Source: an uncultured Clostridia bacterium
Lineage (GTDB): Bacteria > Bacillota > Clostridia > Christensenellales > Aristaeellaceae
Length of the DNA stretch: 64,000 nucleotides
Direction of reading: 5' to 3'
Assembly (NCBI GenBank): GCA_934663595.1
Contig: CAKUKM010000008.1
Span: 18,124 to 82,123, forward strand
The notes under the pieces were generated by a model, which saw only the letters and a list, made by a program, of their open reading frames with translations, ran no database searches and was not told the origin of the DNA. This document shows positions 40,043 to 48,168 of the stretch, one piece after another. The first letter of the stretch is position 1. Every line of letters starts with the position of its first letter. Position numbers and translations under genes: made by a program.

Positions 40043-40731
40043 TTTCGGCGATCCTGTGGGATGTGGACGGCACGCTTTTGAATTTCCTCGCGGCGGAGAA
40101 GGCGGCGATTCGCGCGTGCTTTCGCAAATTCAGATTGCGCGAGGTTACGGACGGCGAAATCGAGCGCTATTCCGAAATCAACAAGCGCTATTGGGAAAGG
40201 CTCGAGCGCGGCGAAATCACCAAGCAGGAGGTGCTGGTCGGCCGGTTTCGGGAATTCTTTGAAGCAATGCGGCTGAATCCGGCGCTCGCGGAGCCGTTTA
40301 ACGACGCCTATCAGCTGGCCCTGGGCGATACGATCGTTTACTGCGACGACAGCCTGCAGCTGGTGGACAGCCTGCGCGGGCGCGTGAAGCAGTACGTCGT
40401 TTCCAACGGCACGATCGTTGCGCAGACGAAAAAGCTGGCGCTTTCGGGGCTGGGCGAGAGGATGGACGGCGTTTTCCTGTCCGAAGAGGTCGGGTTTGAA
40501 AAGCCGGCCGCGGCGTTTTTTGATCGCGTGTTTGAAAAGATCGGCGAAGCGCGCGGGGAATGCCTGATCGTCGGCGATTCGCTCACGAGCGATATCCTGG
40601 GCGGCAACAACGCGGGCGTTCGAACCTGCTGGTACAATCCGGCCGGAAATGCAAACGGCACGGGCGCGCGCGTGGATTATGAAATTCGTTCGCTGAAGGA
40701 GATTTGGCGAATTCTGGAGGAAAATCAGTAA
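40039..40731 (+). CDS. HAD-family nucleotidase/phosphatase (YjjG/YfnB-like)
   Basis: 230 residues. HAD motifs: DVDGTLLNF (residues 8-16), the motif II Ser/Asn in VVSNGT near 118, Lys in GFEKPAAAFFDRVF near 150 and GDSLTSDILGGNNAG near 177. The cap inserted after motif I and the overall length match the YjjG/YfnB group of nucleotidases that dephosphorylate (non-canonical) pyrimidine mononucleotides. Overlap with the radical SAM gene and the importer context agree with a nucleoside salvage or clean-up role. Confidence 0.85.
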   Translation: MISAILWDVDGTLLNFLAAEKAAIRACFRKFRLREVTDGEIERYSEINKRYWERLERGEITKQEVLVGRFREFFEAMRLNPALAEPFNDAYQLALGDTIVYCDDSLQLVDSLRGRVKQYVVSNGTIVAQTKKLALSGLGERMDGVFLSEEVGFEKPAAAFFDRVFEKIGEARGECLIVGDSLTSDILGGNNAGVRTCWYNPAGNANGTGARVDYEIRSLKEIWRILEENQ

Positions 40732-40743
40732 GGGGGAAGGGGC

Positions 40744-42276
40744 ATGGCGGAACCGATTGTCCGGCTTGAGCACATTTCAATGCAGTTTCCCGGCGTGCTG
40801 GCGAACGACGACGTATCGCTCGACATCTATCCCGGCGAGGTATTTGCGCTGGTCGGCGAAAACGGCGCGGGCAAGAGCACGCTGATGAACGTGCTGTACG
40901 GGCTGAATAACCCGACGAGCGGCGAAATCTACGTCAAGGGCAAAAGGGTCGAGCGGCAATCGCCGGCGAACGCGATTGCAATGGGCGTGGGCATGGTGCA
41001 TCAGCATTTCAAGCTCGTGCCGTCGTTTACGGTCAAGGAGAATATCGCGCTGTGCTGCGAGCCGACGAAGCGATTCGGCCTGTACGATTTCAAGCGCGCC
41101 GAGGAAACCGTGCGCGCGCTTTCGGAGGAATTCGGCCTGGCGATCGATCCGAATGCGAAGGTGTCCGCGCTCAGCGTGGGCCTTCAGCAGCGCGTGGAAA
41201 TCTTAAAGACGCTGCATCGCGGCGCGGACGTGCTGATTCTCGACGAGCCGACCGCGGTGCTCACGCCGCAGGAGACCGACGAGCTGTTCAAGGTCATTCG
41301 CGGCATCGTGGAAAACAAGGGCATGACCGTGATCATCATTACGCACAAGCTCTACGAGGTCATGGCGATTTCCGATCGCGTGGGCGTGATGCGCGCGGGC
41401 AAACTCGTGGGCGTTCACAATACCTGCGACGTCAACGAGCGCAGCCTCGCGAGCATGATGGTCGGCCGCGAAATGTTGTTTGAGGGCCTCGAGCGAAGCG
41501 GCGAATGCGGAGAGGAAAAGATCCGCGTGGAGAAGCTGCAGGTGCTGTCCGAGCGCATGCTGCCGGCGGTGCGAAATGTGAGCCTGTCCGTGCGCGCGGG
41601 CGAAATACTGGGCATTGCGGCGATCGAGGGCAACGGGCAATCCGAGCTGATCGAGGCGATCACCGGCCTGCGCCCGATTCGCGGCGGGCGCGTTTTGATT
41701 GAGAATACCGATATCGCGGGCAAAACGCCCGGCCAGATTCGCGCGCTCGGCCTTGCGCACATCCCGGAGGATCGATTGGCCACGGGCATTTCCGGCCCCG
41801 CGAGCGTGGAGGACAATCTGCTGGCGGGCAAGCAGCGCGAGCGGGAATTTGCGCTATTCGGCATTCACCAGAAAAGGCGCGCGATTCGCGCATACGCAAA
41901 AAAGCTGTTTCAGAAATTCGATATCCGCGGCGCGGGCGTGGAAACCGCGGCGGGCTCGCTGTCCGGCGGCAATATGCAGAAGGTTGTGCTCGCGCGCGAA
42001 TTCTCGCTGGGCGCGGACAAGCTGATCATCGCGCAGCCGACGCGCGGCGTGGATATCGGCGCAATGGAGTTCATTCACCGCGCGATTATTGAGCATCGCA
42101 ACGCCGGCTGCGCCATTTTGCTGGTCAGCGCCGATCTGGACGAGCTGTTCCGGCTGTCCGACCGGATTGTGACGATGTTCGAGGGCAAAATCACCGGCGA
42201 GTTCCAATCCGGCGAGATTGAAAAGCAGGATATCGGCTATTACATGACCGGCGGCAGGGAGGCGGAGAACGCATGA
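40744..42276 (+). CDS. Nucleoside ABC importer ATP-binding protein (two ABC domains)
   Basis: 510 residues with two fused ATPase domains. First: Walker A GENGAGKST near residue 37, signature region SVGLQQRVEIL near 143, Walker B VLILDEPTAVL near 160. Second: IEGNGQSELIEAITGL near 298 (degenerate Walker A), signature SGGNMQKVVLAREF near 407. This is the RbsA/NupO-type subunit that powers BMP-dependent nucleoside uptake. It starts GGGGAAGGGGC-ATG and overlaps the first permease by ATGA. Confidence 0.94.
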   Translation: MAEPIVRLEHISMQFPGVLANDDVSLDIYPGEVFALVGENGAGKSTLMNVLYGLNNPTSGEIYVKGKRVERQSPANAIAMGVGMVHQHFKLVPSFTVKENIALCCEPTKRFGLYDFKRAEETVRALSEEFGLAIDPNAKVSALSVGLQQRVEILKTLHRGADVLILDEPTAVLTPQETDELFKVIRGIVENKGMTVIIITHKLYEVMAISDRVGVMRAGKLVGVHNTCDVNERSLASMMVGREMLFEGLERSGECGEEKIRVEKLQVLSERMLPAVRNVSLSVRAGEILGIAAIEGNGQSELIEAITGLRPIRGGRVLIENTDIAGKTPGQIRALGLAHIPEDRLATGISGPASVEDNLLAGKQREREFALFGIHQKRRAIRAYAKKLFQKFDIRGAGVETAAGSLSGGNMQKVVLAREFSLGADKLIIAQPTRGVDIGAMEFIHRAIIEHRNAGCAILLVSADLDELFRLSDRIVTMFEGKITGEFQSGEIEKQDIGYYMTGGREAENA

Positions 42277-43388
42277 AGGAGACATTCAAACAGCTCTTCG
42301 GCTTTAAGCGCGCCGCAAAGGCGAACGCGGGCTATCTGCTTTCGCTGCTGGTGAGCATACTGCTGGCGCTGCTGGTGGGCGCGGGCATCATGGCGCTGTC
42401 CGGCCACGACCCGATCGGCGGCTACGGCGCGATGATCACCGGCGCGCTCAATTCCAAGCGCGCAATCGGCGATACGCTGGCGAAGACGGCCACGCTGTGC
42501 CTGCTGGGCCTGTCGGTCGCCATTGCGGCGCAGGCGGGCATATTCAATTGCGGCGGCGAGGGCCAGCTCTATTTCGGCGCGATGGCCTCGGCGCTGCTGG
42601 GCGCGAAATTAAACGGCGCGCCGGCAGTGATCGCCGTTCCGCTGTGCCTGATTGCGGCGATGCTGGCGGGCGCGGCATGGGCGTTCATTCCGGCATGGTT
42701 CAAGGTAAAGCTCAAGGTCAACGAGGTCATCACCACGATCATGCTGAATTCGGTGGCCACGTATTTCTGCGCGTATCTGTCCAACGGCCCGCTGAAGACG
42801 GCCGAGCGCGGCATTGCGTCGGGCACGGCGAAGATCGACAGCGCGTTTGCGTTTTCGCGCGTGATTAACCTGTCGAATCTGACGACCTCGATCTTCGTTT
42901 CCGCGGCGGTCGCGCTGTTTCTGTGGTATCTGATGCGGCGCACGACGATCGGCTACGAGATGAAGCTGACCGGCGAAAACGAGCGATTTGCGTATTACAC
43001 GGGCATCCGGTCGAAGAAGCTGATGCTGTGGGGCATGATCATTTCCGGCGCGATCTGCGGCATGGTCGGCATGTTCGAGGTGTTCGGCCTGCATAAGCGA
43101 TTCACCGATTCGGTCTCCAACGGCTTTTTCTGGGACGGCATGCTGGTGGCGATGATCATGCGGTATCAGCCGCTCGGCGTCATCCTGATGAGCGCGTTCT
43201 TCGGCATATTGAAGATCGGCGGAACGGGCATGGAGAAGGTCGGCATTCCGAGCGAGACGATCCTGATTGTGCAATCGGTGATCATATTCTTCATGGCGGC
43301 GGAGCGCGGCATTTCGGAATCCATTCGCGCGCGCCGCGTGCGCCGGATTGCGCGAAGGCGCGCCGCGAAGGGGGGAGACGGGCGATGA
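42273..43388 (+). CDS. Nucleoside ABC importer permease 1 (NupP-like)
   Basis: 371 residues with about nine to ten transmembrane helices, for example YLLSLLVSILLALLVGAGIM near residue 22. Characteristic segments of the BMP-system permeases are FNCGGEGQLYFGAMASALLGA near 90 and KVNEVITTIMLNSVATYF near 147. A basic C-terminal tail follows the last helix. Coupled on both sides by ATGA overlaps to the ATPase and the second permease; together these form the transmembrane channel. Confidence 0.92.
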   Translation: MKETFKQLFGFKRAAKANAGYLLSLLVSILLALLVGAGIMALSGHDPIGGYGAMITGALNSKRAIGDTLAKTATLCLLGLSVAIAAQAGIFNCGGEGQLYFGAMASALLGAKLNGAPAVIAVPLCLIAAMLAGAAWAFIPAWFKVKLKVNEVITTIMLNSVATYFCAYLSNGPLKTAERGIASGTAKIDSAFAFSRVINLSNLTTSIFVSAAVALFLWYLMRRTTIGYEMKLTGENERFAYYTGIRSKKLMLWGMIISGAICGMVGMFEVFGLHKRFTDSVSNGFFWDGMLVAMIMRYQPLGVILMSAFFGILKIGGTGMEKVGIPSETILIVQSVIIFFMAAERGISESIRARRVRRIARRRAAKGGDGR

Positions 43389-44323
43389 GCGATTTTCTGA
43401 GCATCTTTTCGATCGGCCTTTTCCAGAATACACTGCGCACCGCCACGCCGGTCGTGCTGGCGGCGCTGGGCATACTGATGACCGACCATGTGGGCATTAT
43501 GAACATCGGCATGGACGGCATGATGCTTACGACGGCGTTCTTCGCCGTGCTCGGCAGCGTGTTCCTCGGCGGATGGCTGGGCGGACTTGCGCTGGCGGTG
43601 GCGGTTGGACTGCTGATGGGCGCGTTCTTCGGGCTGTTCGTGGTGAAATTCAAATCGGATGAATACATCATCGGCGTGGCGCTGAACATCTTCGCAGGCG
43701 GACTTACGGTGTTTCTGCTGCGCACGATCTTCGGCGTGGCGGGCGCGTTTTCGGGAAACGATCAGATGCCGATTCAGCCGCTGCCGAAGATTCGCATTCC
43801 GCTGATTGAGAATATCCAGATTCTGGGCGAGCTGCTGAGCGGAAACACGCAGCTGGTGTATGTCAGCTGGATACTGGTGGCCGTTTCGTATGTGCTGATT
43901 TACAAAACGCCGCTCGGCTTCTGGATGCGCGCGGCGGGCGAGCATCCCGGGTCGCTTCGCGCGGCGGGCAAGAGTCCGGAGAAGATGAAATACCTCGCGT
44001 CGATCTTGTGCGGGCTGTTTTCGGGTCTCGCGGGCGCGCATCTTTCGCTGGGATACCTTACGATGTTTACCGAAAACATGTCCGCGTCGCGCGGATTTAT
44101 CGCGGTGGCGTGCGTGATTTTCGGTATGTCGAATCCGCCGCGCGTGTTCCTGGCGGCGCTGCTGTTCGGCTTTATCGATGCGCTCGGCCTGCGCGTGCAG
44201 TCGTTTAACGTGTCCTCGAATCTGACCTCGCTTGCGCCGTATCTGGTCACGGTGGTGATGATGGTGTGCGTGGTCTGGCGCGGCGAGCGGCGCAAAAAAC
44301 GCCTGGCAAGGCTGGAAAAATAA
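43385..44323 (+). CDS. Nucleoside ABC importer permease 2 (NupQ-like)
   Basis: 312 residues, about eight to nine transmembrane helices. The conserved stretch VGIMNIGMDGMMLTTAFFAV near residue 36 and SDEYIIGVALNIFAGGL near 86 match the second permease of BMP-type importers, including the EYIIG loop that contacts the ATPase. Last gene of the importer; the following gene begins 53 bp on after no obvious terminator. Confidence 0.92.
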   Translation: MSDFLSIFSIGLFQNTLRTATPVVLAALGILMTDHVGIMNIGMDGMMLTTAFFAVLGSVFLGGWLGGLALAVAVGLLMGAFFGLFVVKFKSDEYIIGVALNIFAGGLTVFLLRTIFGVAGAFSGNDQMPIQPLPKIRIPLIENIQILGELLSGNTQLVYVSWILVAVSYVLIYKTPLGFWMRAAGEHPGSLRAAGKSPEKMKYLASILCGLFSGLAGAHLSLGYLTMFTENMSASRGFIAVACVIFGMSNPPRVFLAALLFGFIDALGLRVQSFNVSSNLTSLAPYLVTVVMMVCVVWRGERRKKRLARLEK

Positions 44324-44376
44324 TGAACCTGAATCGCCTCTCCTTCGTCTAATAGGGCAGAAGGGGAGGCGAAGCT

Positions 44377-44769
44377 ATGACCGGAAAGGAAAAATGCCGC
44401 GCGCTGCGCGCGATTCGCGAGCGCATTGCGGAGGTTAACGAGATCGAATATGCGGAAAAGCCGTGCACGCACGCGGGCGAATGCAAGGGCACCTGTCCCT
44501 ATTGCGAATCGCAGGCGCGGAGACTGACCAGCGAATTGAACAAGCGACGTTCGCTCGGCAAAAAGGTGATCCTGGCGGGACTGTGCGCGGGAATTGCGGT
44601 GGCAAATGTCGGCTGCGCGGCGGTGGAGCGCGTGATTCAGAAAATCGAAAGCGCCGCGCCGACGGAAGAGCCGGTCGAGCTTGCCGGCGAGGTCGCGGTC
44701 ACGCAGGAGCCGGTTCAGCTGGAGGGCGAGATCTCGGCGGACGGCGATATCCTTCAAAATGGCGATTGA
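44377..44769 (+). CDS. Small Cys-motif protein partnered with a radical SAM enzyme
   Basis: 130 residues, GGGGAGG upstream. The N-terminal half has a Cys at residue 7 and the motif C-x5-C-x3-C-x2-C (CTHAGECKGTCPYC, residues 30-43), resembling an Fe-S or metal site. Then a short hydrophobic segment (about 63-79, VILAGLCAGIAVANVGC) and an acidic, Pro/Glu-rich repetitive tail with ELAGEVAVTQEPVQLEGEI. It overlaps the next gene, a PflA-like radical SAM enzyme, by 11 bp. I recognise the pairing as recurring in Clostridia but know no function; it could be a substrate, a carrier or an electron donor. Confidence 0.7.
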   Translation: MTGKEKCRALRAIRERIAEVNEIEYAEKPCTHAGECKGTCPYCESQARRLTSELNKRRSLGKKVILAGLCAGIAVANVGCAAVERVIQKIESAAPTEEPVELAGEVAVTQEPVQLEGEISADGDILQNGD

Positions 44770-45394
44770 GCTGCCGGTATTCGGCCTGAGCCGCCTGCGC
44801 ATGACGACCGACGGCGCGGGAATTACCACGCTGGTGGGCTGTCTCGGTTGCCCGCTCGATTGCAAATGGTGCTTAAATCCGCACGCGCGCCTCGCGGACA
44901 CGCGGCATGCGCGGGTGAGCCCCGAGCGTCTGGTCGAGCTGCTCGAGCAGGATTCGATTTACTTTTCCGCGACCGGCGGGGGCGTGACGTTCGGCGGCGG
45001 CGAGGCGCTGCTGCATGCGGCGTTCATTCGCGCGTTTCGCGAGGTCTGCCCGGCCGACTGGCGAATCGCGGTGGAAACATCGCTGAATGTAAGCGAGGAA
45101 AGCGCGCGCCTGTGCCTCGATTGCGTGGATGAATGGATTGTGGACATTAAGGACATGAATCCGGATATTTATGCGCGATATACCGGCGCGAGTCCCGAAA
45201 AGCGCGATGCGAATCTGCGATTGCTTGCGGAAAACTGTCCGCAGAAGGCGAACATCCGCATTCCGCGCATTCCCGGCTATAATGCGGAGGCGGATGTGGA
45301 GCGCAGCGCCGAACAGTTGCGGCAAATGGGCTTTTCGCGCTTCGATCGATTTGAATATGTCGATCCCGAGCACCGAAATCGCCACAATATTTAA
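44759..45394 (+). CDS. PflA-like radical SAM protein
   Basis: 211 residues from the ATG at 44759. The region TTDGAGITTLVGCLGCPLD then CKWC gives C-x3-C-x2-C near residues 32-39, with NPHA following, as in glycyl-radical-enzyme activases. TGGGVTFGGGEALLH near 77 binds SAM, and DEWIVDIKDMNPDIY near 127 completes the barrel. It is shorter than PflA and lacks the extra ferredoxin domain of other activases. No glycyl radical enzyme is nearby; the overlapping Cys-motif gene is the likely partner. Confidence 0.82.
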   Translation: MAIELPVFGLSRLRMTTDGAGITTLVGCLGCPLDCKWCLNPHARLADTRHARVSPERLVELLEQDSIYFSATGGGVTFGGGEALLHAAFIRAFREVCPADWRIAVETSLNVSEESARLCLDCVDEWIVDIKDMNPDIYARYTGASPEKRDANLRLLAENCPQKANIRIPRIPGYNAEADVERSAEQLRQMGFSRFDRFEYVDPEHRNRHNI

Positions 45395-45405
45395 CGCGGA
45401 TGCGC

Positions 45406-45434
45406 TTGTCGGAAGGCGGCGCGGCTGCTATAAT
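45406..45434 (+). promoter_or_regulatory. Promoter of queT
   Basis: TTGTCG (45406-45411), 17-bp spacer, TATAAT (45429-45434). Transcription should start near 45441, giving a leader of about 160 bases. Confidence 0.7.
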
Positions 45435-45440
45435 CAAGGC

Positions 45441-45555
45441 AACTTCATACGAAGACAGTTCGAAGCCCTCCTGTCTGAAGGGGAATTCCCCGGAAAAAAT
45501 AAAACCAGGTTGCGCGAAAGCGTGAATTGGACATGGCTTGCCATGTCCTTTTTTT
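45441..45555 (+). promoter_or_regulatory. Structured queT leader ending in a terminator, candidate preQ1 riboswitch
   Basis: The leader contains several helices: CTTC/GAAG near 45443-45455, AGACAG/CTGTCT around 45457-45480, GGGG-AATT-CCCC around 45479-45491, an A-rich stretch GGAAAAAATAAAACC, and then a perfect 9-bp terminator stem GGACATGGC/GCCATGTCC (45529-45548) followed by T7. queT genes are classically controlled by preQ1 riboswitches. I cannot match a specific aptamer class by eye. Confidence 0.5.
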
Positions 45556-45598
45556 CGCCGCGCGCGGGAGGGCGTGAACCATGAGGAGGAAAAAAATC

Positions 45599-46090
45599 AT
45601 GAAAAACGCCACCCGCAAGCTGACCTACGCCGCGATGATCGCGGCCATTTATGCCGCACTGACGCTGATTTTGGAGCCGCTGTCGTTCGGCGCGGTGCAA
45701 TTCCGCATTTCTGAAGCGCTCACGATTCTGCCGGCGCTGACGATCGACGCCATTCCCGGGCTTTCGATCGGATGCCTGCTCGCAAACTGGTTGGCGGGCG
45801 CGCCGTGGTTCGACGTGGTATTTGGCACGATCGCGACGCTGCTCGGCGCATTCCTGACCTATAAGGCGCGCAAAAATCCGCTCGCCGCATCGCTGATGCC
45901 GGTGCTGACGAACGGCCTGATCACCGGCCCGGTCGTGTATTTCGGCTATGTGTGGAAGGCGGGCACGCCGGTCATGGGCGGCGTGCTGGCGGGCACGATG
46001 GCGAGCGTTGCCGGCGGCGAGCTCGTGGTGTGCGTCGTGCTCGGACTGCTGCTGCGCAAGGCGCTGATGAAGGCCAGACTGTTTAAATGA
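45599..46090 (+). CDS. queT: Queuosine precursor ECF transporter substrate-binding subunit QueT
   Basis: 163 residues from the ATG at 45599 (AGGAGG nine bases upstream); an ATG at 45581 with its own GGGAGGG would add six residues. Five to six transmembrane helices (TYAAMIAAIYAALTLILEPL at the start) and the conserved pieces FGAVQFRISEALTILPAL near residue 33, SIGCLLANWLAGAPW near 60 and GTIATLLGA near 80 identify the QueT family. It binds preQ0/preQ1-type precursors and works with the shared ECF energising module, which is encoded elsewhere. Confidence 0.93.
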   Translation: MKNATRKLTYAAMIAAIYAALTLILEPLSFGAVQFRISEALTILPALTIDAIPGLSIGCLLANWLAGAPWFDVVFGTIATLLGAFLTYKARKNPLAASLMPVLTNGLITGPVVYFGYVWKAGTPVMGGVLAGTMASVAGGELVVCVVLGLLLRKALMKARLFK

Positions 46091-46097
46091 ATGAATA

Positions 46098-46123
46098 TGC
46101 CCCGAACCGTTTGGCTCGGGGCA
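46098..46123. terminator. Hairpin between convergent queT and phosphoribosyltransferase genes
   Basis: Stem TGCCCCGA/TCGGGGCA (46098-46105 with 46116-46123), 10-base loop; weak T tails on both strands. Probably a bidirectional terminator. Confidence 0.5.
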
Positions 46124-46138
46124 TTACTGCATACGGAA

Positions 46139-46699
46139 TCAGTCGATCGGATTGCCCTCCGCGTCGAACAGCGGGAGCTTCTCCAAATAAATCAGGTCGT
46201 CGCGCTTCGTCGCGTCGCCCTCGGCCAGAATCGCCATGCGGCCCACGATGTTGCCGCCCGCCTTCTGAACCAGCTCCTCCAGCGCGCGCATCGATTCGCC
46301 GGTGGAAACCACGTCGTCAATCAGAACCACGCGCTTGCCTTGCATGTATTCCGCGTCCGCACCGTCGAGATACAGCGTCTGCTGATGATCGGTGGTGATG
46401 GAGCGCACGTCGGCGGAGAAAATATTGCGCATATACAGCTTCGGCGCCTTGCGGGCGAGCACATAGCGCTCGTTGCCGAGCATGCGCGCCATTTCGCAGA
46501 TCAGCGGAATGCCCTTGGATTCGGCGGTGATCAGCACGTCGTGCTCCGGGCAGCGCTCGTTCAGCGCCTTGGCGCACGCGGTGGTCAGCTCCGGATCGCC
46601 GAAAATGACGAACGCGCCGATATTCAGTTTATCGCTGATCGGGCAGAGCGGCAGCTTGCGCGCGCAGCCGGCGATGGTCATCGGATAATATTCCTTCAT
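46139..46699 (-). CDS. Phosphoribosyltransferase (adenine phosphoribosyltransferase-like)
   Basis: 186 residues. The PRPP-binding motif VVLIDDVVSTGESM lies near residue 125, and VLITAESKGIPLICEMARML near 56 is the Apt-type flexible-loop region. It differs from standard Apt in its N-terminus (MKEYYPMTIAGCARKLPLCP), so the base specificity (adenine, xanthine or other) is uncertain. GAGGTG precedes the start and it has its own promoter, so it is not simply the tail of the glycosidase operon upstream. Confidence 0.8.
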   Translation of the reverse strand: MKEYYPMTIAGCARKLPLCPISDKLNIGAFVIFGDPELTTACAKALNERCPEHDVLITAESKGIPLICEMARMLGNERYVLARKAPKLYMRNIFSADVRSITTDHQQTLYLDGADAEYMQGKRVVLIDDVVSTGESMRALEELVQKAGGNIVGRMAILAEGDATKRDDLIYLEKLPLFDAEGNPID

Positions 46700-46731
46700 G
46701 AAAACACACCTCGGTCCTTTAATCTCCCTTT

Positions 46732-46760
46732 ATTTTACATGGAGAAGCGCCAAAAGTCAA
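46732..46760 (-). promoter_or_regulatory. Promoter of the phosphoribosyltransferase gene
   Basis: On the minus strand TTGACT (46760-46755), 17-bp spacer, TAAAAT (46737-46732). Confidence 0.65.
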
Positions 46761-46795
46761 TCGCCGGCGGCAGATTCTTCGCGTTTGTTCGGAAA

Positions 46796-48151
46796 TTATG
46801 CGGGAAGGAAGCGGCAGACGGCCTCCTCTCCCGGCTGCAGCGGGATTTTGGCGAACGTAAGCGCCTCGCCGGTATACGGGTGCGGCTGCGCTTCGCTGTC
46901 GCGGCCCTCGATGCGCCCCGCGCCGCGGAAGCAGGCCTTCCAAGTAAACGGCGCGCCGGATTCATTGCGAACGAGCGTTTCATTTGCGCCGCGATGGTTC
47001 ACGGTCAGCTCCGCGCCGCAGGCGGGTACGTGCAGAAGCGCGCATTCCATATCGTCCGGAAGGCCGGACAGCGTGGCGATTTCATTCAGCGCCGCGTTGG
47101 GTGCGATTCCCATCAGGCCCGTTGCAAACGCGCCCACCGTCGCAAAGCTCGCTTCGGGGTATTCGCGGCGATGCAGCGAGGGCGAAACCATGGCCCGCAG
47201 CGCCTGAAGCGCCTCTTCCTTCATGCCGTAATCAAACAGCGCCTCCGGCACATGGCTCGCGCGCTCAATGATCATCTCCGGGAATTCCGCCCAGACGGAT
47301 TTCGCCGCCTCGCGCGCGAGCTCGCAGGGCAGAATGTGGTAATACAGCATGGTTTTCAGATGACCGCGGCCGGTGAAGATCCGCTCGTTTTCAAAGCCGA
47401 TGCCCTCCGCAAAGCCGCGCTCGGGATCGCGCAGCGCGAGCGTGCGCTGAATCAGCCCGGCGCCGCGCCGCTCGTAAATGCGCTTTAACTCCTTCTGGCC
47501 GCGCAAACCGTACATTTCCGCCGCGCTCAGCGTGCCGCGCGCCTGAATGGCAATCAGATCGCCGCCGACCTTGACTCGCGATTTGGCGAAGTCGGATTCA
47601 TCGTAGCTGGTCAGCCCGCGGCGGCCCTCCGAAAACACGCGATCGGGAATGCCGTCGCCATCGCGATCCCAGCGGGCGACGTAATTCTCCAGCGAGGTGG
47701 CCACAAAATGCCGAATCTCGGGCAGATTCAGATAATCGCCGTCGCCGGAAAAGCGAAAGAGGCGGTAAATCGCGTCGATCACGTCGAAATTCGCGGGCAG
47801 ATTGTACCAGAAATCGCGATTGTTGGTGAAATCCACCGGGCACGGCTGGCCGTAGCGATCGATTTCCCACCAGGAGCACCAGTCCGTTTCCGCGCAGGGC
47901 ACGGCGGCGAACCGGCGCATCATGTTCTTGTTGTGCGCCTGCAGGCCCAGCACCTCCGCGCCGATGCACTGATGGCTCACATCGCGCATGCAGAACGCCT
48001 CGCGGCCGGGCAGCGCGGCCTCGTAGCTCGGGCCGACGTCGCCATCCTCAAACACCCAGTAGAGCGCCTGCTGCTTTACGCGGTCGAAGCCCTCTTCCAG
48101 CGCGCGATCGCTGGAAAACAGCACCACGCGGCTGTTGGTTTTGAGCGCCAT
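46796..48151 (-). CDS. Six-hairpin (alpha/alpha-barrel) glycosidase-like protein, family not identified
   Basis: 451 residues, start at 48151 with AAAGGAGG upstream. No signal peptide. The sequence has features of alpha/alpha six-hairpin glycosidases: GREAFCMRDVSHQCIG near residue 50, DWCSWWEIDRYGQP near 90, RDFWYNLPANFDVIDAIYRL near 110, and a central acidic stretch WDRDGDGIPDRVFSEGRRG near 160 that may carry catalytic acids. A beta-rich C-terminal end follows. It lies 17 bp downstream of the GH36 gene in an import/hydrolysis operon, so it should act on the same oligosaccharide. I cannot assign it to a GH family. Confidence 0.65.
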   Translation of the reverse strand: MALKTNSRVVLFSSDRALEEGFDRVKQQALYWVFEDGDVGPSYEAALPGREAFCMRDVSHQCIGAEVLGLQAHNKNMMRRFAAVPCAETDWCSWWEIDRYGQPCPVDFTNNRDFWYNLPANFDVIDAIYRLFRFSGDGDYLNLPEIRHFVATSLENYVARWDRDGDGIPDRVFSEGRRGLTSYDESDFAKSRVKVGGDLIAIQARGTLSAAEMYGLRGQKELKRIYERRGAGLIQRTLALRDPERGFAEGIGFENERIFTGRGHLKTMLYYHILPCELAREAAKSVWAEFPEMIIERASHVPEALFDYGMKEEALQALRAMVSPSLHRREYPEASFATVGAFATGLMGIAPNAALNEIATLSGLPDDMECALLHVPACGAELTVNHRGANETLVRNESGAPFTWKACFRGAGRIEGRDSEAQPHPYTGEALTFAKIPLQPGEEAVCRFLPA

Positions 48152-48168
48152 GTCGATTCCTCCTTTGA

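Noticed and set aside
44759..45394. Radical SAM gene near queT considered as queE (7-carboxy-7-deazaguanine synthase).
   Set aside because: The Cys motif surroundings (GCPLDCKWCLNP) and the GGGEALL region match the PflA-type activase group rather than QueE, and no queC/queD genes are present.
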